64,000 nt of DNA from Aquanectria penicillioides (lineage: Eukaryota > Ascomycota > Sordariomycetes > Hypocreales > Nectriaceae), in assembly GCA_003415625.1 (NCBI GenBank), contig PYIU01000001.1, positions 4,154,746 through 4,218,745 of the forward strand, read 5' to 3'. Positions 61,829 through 64,000 of the stretch are shown here, piece by piece; within the stretch, counting starts at the first letter, position 1, and every line of letters begins with the position of its first letter. The notes under the pieces are model-generated. The model had not been told where the DNA came from, did no database searches, and saw only the letters and a program-made list of their open reading frames with translations. A program made the position numbers and the translations under genes.

Positions 61829-63241
61829 CTACATCTTATCCTTCAACTCCTTCTTGATTCTCGTCACAGTGCCCGCACCACCATAGGTCATTCCAGTATA
61901 CACCATGGCAACACTGGCACCGGCGTTGAGGATCTTCTGGGCCTGCTCACCATTGGTGATACCACCGGTAGCGAAAATAACCTTCTGCGCACTGGGGGAG
62001 GCATTCTTGTCAGACTCAAAGGTGTAGTTGTCGAGCATCTTGCGGTATCGGCCGACAAGGTCCAGCGTTCTGCTATACATGAGAGGTCCGGAGTAACCAC
62101 CGGTCTCGTTGAAGTTGGACTGCTCCTGGCGGGACAACTGGATGCCCTCTGGGATGACGCCGGTCCTTCGCTTGGTGGTGTTTCCGACAATAACTCCGTC
62201 GACACCACTGGCGTGGACAGCCTGGACGATGCCCTCCATTTGAGTGTCCTCGTCCTCATCCGGAGAGACCTTGACCATGATCTTGGGGCGCTCCTTGCGG
62301 TCAGTCTTTGTGGCTTCCTCGACGACGGCACTTAGAAGCCTGGTGAGGGGCTCTGTTGCCTGCAGATCGCGGAGACCAGGGGTGTTGGGGCTGCTGACGT
62401 TGACGACAATCACATCAGCGTACCGAGCAAGCCTTCGGACGCAATAGACGTAGTCGTTGGCAACGGCCTTCTCATCTCGCTCATCGGTCTCCTTGTTCTT
62501 GGCAATCTGGACTGCAAGAAGTCGTCCCTCTCGCAAACTGCCTGGGGGAACATTGGCCTTGCCGTTGAGCACATCGGTCTCGCTCAAACCAAGAGATCGG
62601 CCAAACCTTCGGAGTCGGTCTCGCAGTCGGATGGCCATGTCGTCGGCGCCTCGAGAGTTGAGGCCATATCGGTTGACCATTCCATCGAGGTTGGGGACTC
62701 GAAACACGCGAGGCTTGGGGTTACCAGCCTGGGGGAGAGGGGTGCAGCCACCAACCTCAACAACACCAGCACCCAATTCGAAGAGGACGTCGGGGATCTC
62801 AGCATCCTTGTCGAGGCCGGCGGAAATGCCAATTGGGTTCTGCAGGTCGGTTCCAAAGACAGAAACGGCAAGCTCGGGGCATTTGAGGGTGGTATCGCGC
62901 TCGCGGGGGTGGAGGTTCAACTCGTAGAGCGTCTTAAGGGCGCAAGTGCCGAAGTGGTGGGCGTCCTCGGCATCGGGGAAGGCGTACCGCAGGGCCGGCG
63001 GCACAATCCATCGGTGGAAGAAGGCGCGGGTATCGGTAGAGTAGAGGTAAGAGGCGCAGAGACCGGCGGCGATGACGGTGCCGTAGAGGGCGACCTTCAG
63101 CTGGGTGGTTCCGTCGCCAGCGGACGAGGACGAGGCATAGCGGCGTTGGACGACGGGGCTCCGGGGTAGGGCCGGGCGCACGGCGGGAGTGACTCGGGCA
63201 CCAGAAATGGCGGATCGCGATCGGAGGAGAGACGCGGACAT
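61829..63241 (-). CDS. Dihydroorotate dehydrogenase, class 2, mitochondrial
   Basis: An intronless gene of 470 residues. The start at 63241 is followed by an Arg/Ser-rich mitochondrial presequence (MSASLLRSRSAISGARVTPAVR) and a membrane segment at about 50-66 (VALYGTVIAAGLCASYLY), the layout of inner-membrane class 2 enzymes. FMN and active-site motifs are GISAGLDK (138-145), GGCTPLPQ, NRYGLNSRG, NVSSPNTPGLRDLQ (281-294, with the catalytic Ser), VKVSPDED and FATGGITNGEQA. It oxidises dihydroorotate to orotate, passing electrons to ubiquinone, in pyrimidine synthesis. Compared with the human enzyme there is an inserted stretch around residues 210-250, a feature I associate with fungal members. 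Confidence in function is high. Confidence 0.96.
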   Translation of the reverse strand: MSASLLRSRSAISGARVTPAVRPALPRSPVVQRRYASSSSAGDGTTQLKVALYGTVIAAGLCASYLYSTDTRAFFHRWIVPPALRYAFPDAEDAHHFGTCALKTLYELNLHPRERDTTLKCPELAVSVFGTDLQNPIGISAGLDKDAEIPDVLFELGAGVVEVGGCTPLPQAGNPKPRVFRVPNLDGMVNRYGLNSRGADDMAIRLRDRLRRFGRSLGLSETDVLNGKANVPPGSLREGRLLAVQIAKNKETDERDEKAVANDYVYCVRRLARYADVIVVNVSSPNTPGLRDLQATEPLTRLLSAVVEEATKTDRKERPKIMVKVSPDEDEDTQMEGIVQAVHASGVDGVIVGNTTKRRTGVIPEGIQLSRQEQSNFNETGGYSGPLMYSRTLDLVGRYRKMLDNYTFESDKNASPSAQKVIFATGGITNGEQAQKILNAGASVAMVYTGMTYGGAGTVTRIKKELKDKM

Positions 63242-64000
63242 GTTTGGGAGGAGATACTGGACCGGGCCAGCTCCCAATGGATCACAGCGACGCGAGTTGT
63301 GTTGTTCGGGTGAAGCTCACAATCTGGGAATTTCCCGGCTGTGAGTGGTTAGCTGCACCCGGACTGCGGGAGGACAGTGTCCACACAGTATCAATGCACT
63401 GTTTCCGATGATCCGCAAATCTCTCAATTATGGAATGCATTACACGCTCATTTAGCATGCCACATTTCCATCCCAACCTCACCCTAAAGACTCGCTAATA
63501 AGCCCAACCTTATTTTGACAGTGATATTGTTGTATTGTGGGCGATCCAATTGTCTCATCGACACCCCCTCATCACGTGTTTTTCAGTGCATCCACTCTCA
63601 TGAAACATGAGCCTCGCTCATGAGATGTAGACTACATCTGAGTATATGCCAAACATGACTAACATGATGGCATCGTAAATATCAAAGAACTATTGGCATC
63701 GAGGCCGAAGTTTAATACATAAGTCGTGTAGTTGACTACTAAATATTCCGTTGAAACTCCGTTTCTTTACAGAGATTGTGTAAGAAGCGAAACTGCCCAC
63801 CAGCCGAGTGTCCACATCGTCACTTGGCGACACATTGTCGTACTGACTAAATCATCTTAGGGAGATACATGCCGTATTGTAGGAGAGCCATTGCTGTCAT
63901 CGGGAGACCTGATTGAGTTGCCAGTGGTATTCAACCTTGCATTTAGAGAAGCACGAGCTCTGGCCGATGTAAACACTGGCGGCGGAGGACTCAGTTGTCC
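63242..64000. other. Upstream region of dihydroorotate dehydrogenase to window end
   Basis: About 760 bp. The part near 63242-63500 should hold the promoter. I see no gene, repeat or RNA feature before the window ends. Confidence 0.5.

Noticed and set aside
61796..62335. 179-codon frame on the plus strand
   Set aside because: Lies antisense within the dihydroorotate dehydrogenase gene and mirrors its codon structure.

Overview
This window is nuclear DNA of a filamentous ascomycete. Genes lie on both strands and have short introns (about 45-90 bp) with GTAAGT/GTGAGT-like donors and CTRAC branch points. Gene content (Zn2Cys6 factor, cAMP-receptor-like GPCR, DHA1 and TRI12-type transporters, mitochondrial dihydroorotate dehydrogenase, old yellow enzyme) fits Sordariomycetes, probably Hypocreales. 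That placement is inferred from overall protein style, not from a search. I rebuilt exon structures by hand from splice sites and reading phase.

Layout. 0.5-4.5 kb: DHA1 multidrug-type transporter (+) and a bacterial-type D-lactate/2-hydroxyacid dehydrogenase (-), tail to tail. 6.7-18.9 kb: accessory-looking block with a secreted GH43 arabinanase-like enzyme (-), a flavin monooxygenase fused to a DUF6314-like domain (-), an NAD(P)-binding Rossmann protein (+), a cAMP-receptor-like GPCR (-), a hotdog thioesterase (+) and a C2-domain protein (-). 20.6-22.5 kb: TRI12-type transporter (-), followed by about 4.5 kb with no gene I can support. 27-44 kb: housekeeping block with FKBP12, ubiquitin-activating enzyme E1, a glutathionyl-hydroquinone reductase, a 4E-T-like eIF4E-binding protein (all +) and SEC1 (-). 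45.7-46.4 kb: G-patch protein (-). 49.7-53.6 kb: old yellow enzyme (+) facing a Zn2Cys6 regulator (-). 55.3-63.3 kb: exonuclease V (-), F-box-like protein (+), two unrecognised proteins (+) and dihydroorotate dehydrogenase (-). I found no rRNA, tRNA, CRISPR or intact transposon. One 129-bp foldback resembling a MITE lies at 29.6 kb.

Two results matter most. First, four otherwise well-conserved genes (E1, the GST-like reductase, the 4E-T-like protein and the Zn2Cys6 factor) each lack exactly one base in a C run of the coding strand. In each, both the reading frame and the phase of the flanking introns need one more base. This points to systematic C/G-homopolymer undercalling in the assembly rather than four pseudogenes, and automatic annotation would truncate all four. 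Second, the 4E-T-like gene has a leader free of AUG for more than 800 nt, then a 9-codon uORF whose stop overlaps the main start (TAATG), a layout suited to termination-reinitiation control.

The neighbours do not form an obvious biosynthetic pathway: there is no polyketide, peptide or terpene synthase. The gene functions are best read individually.
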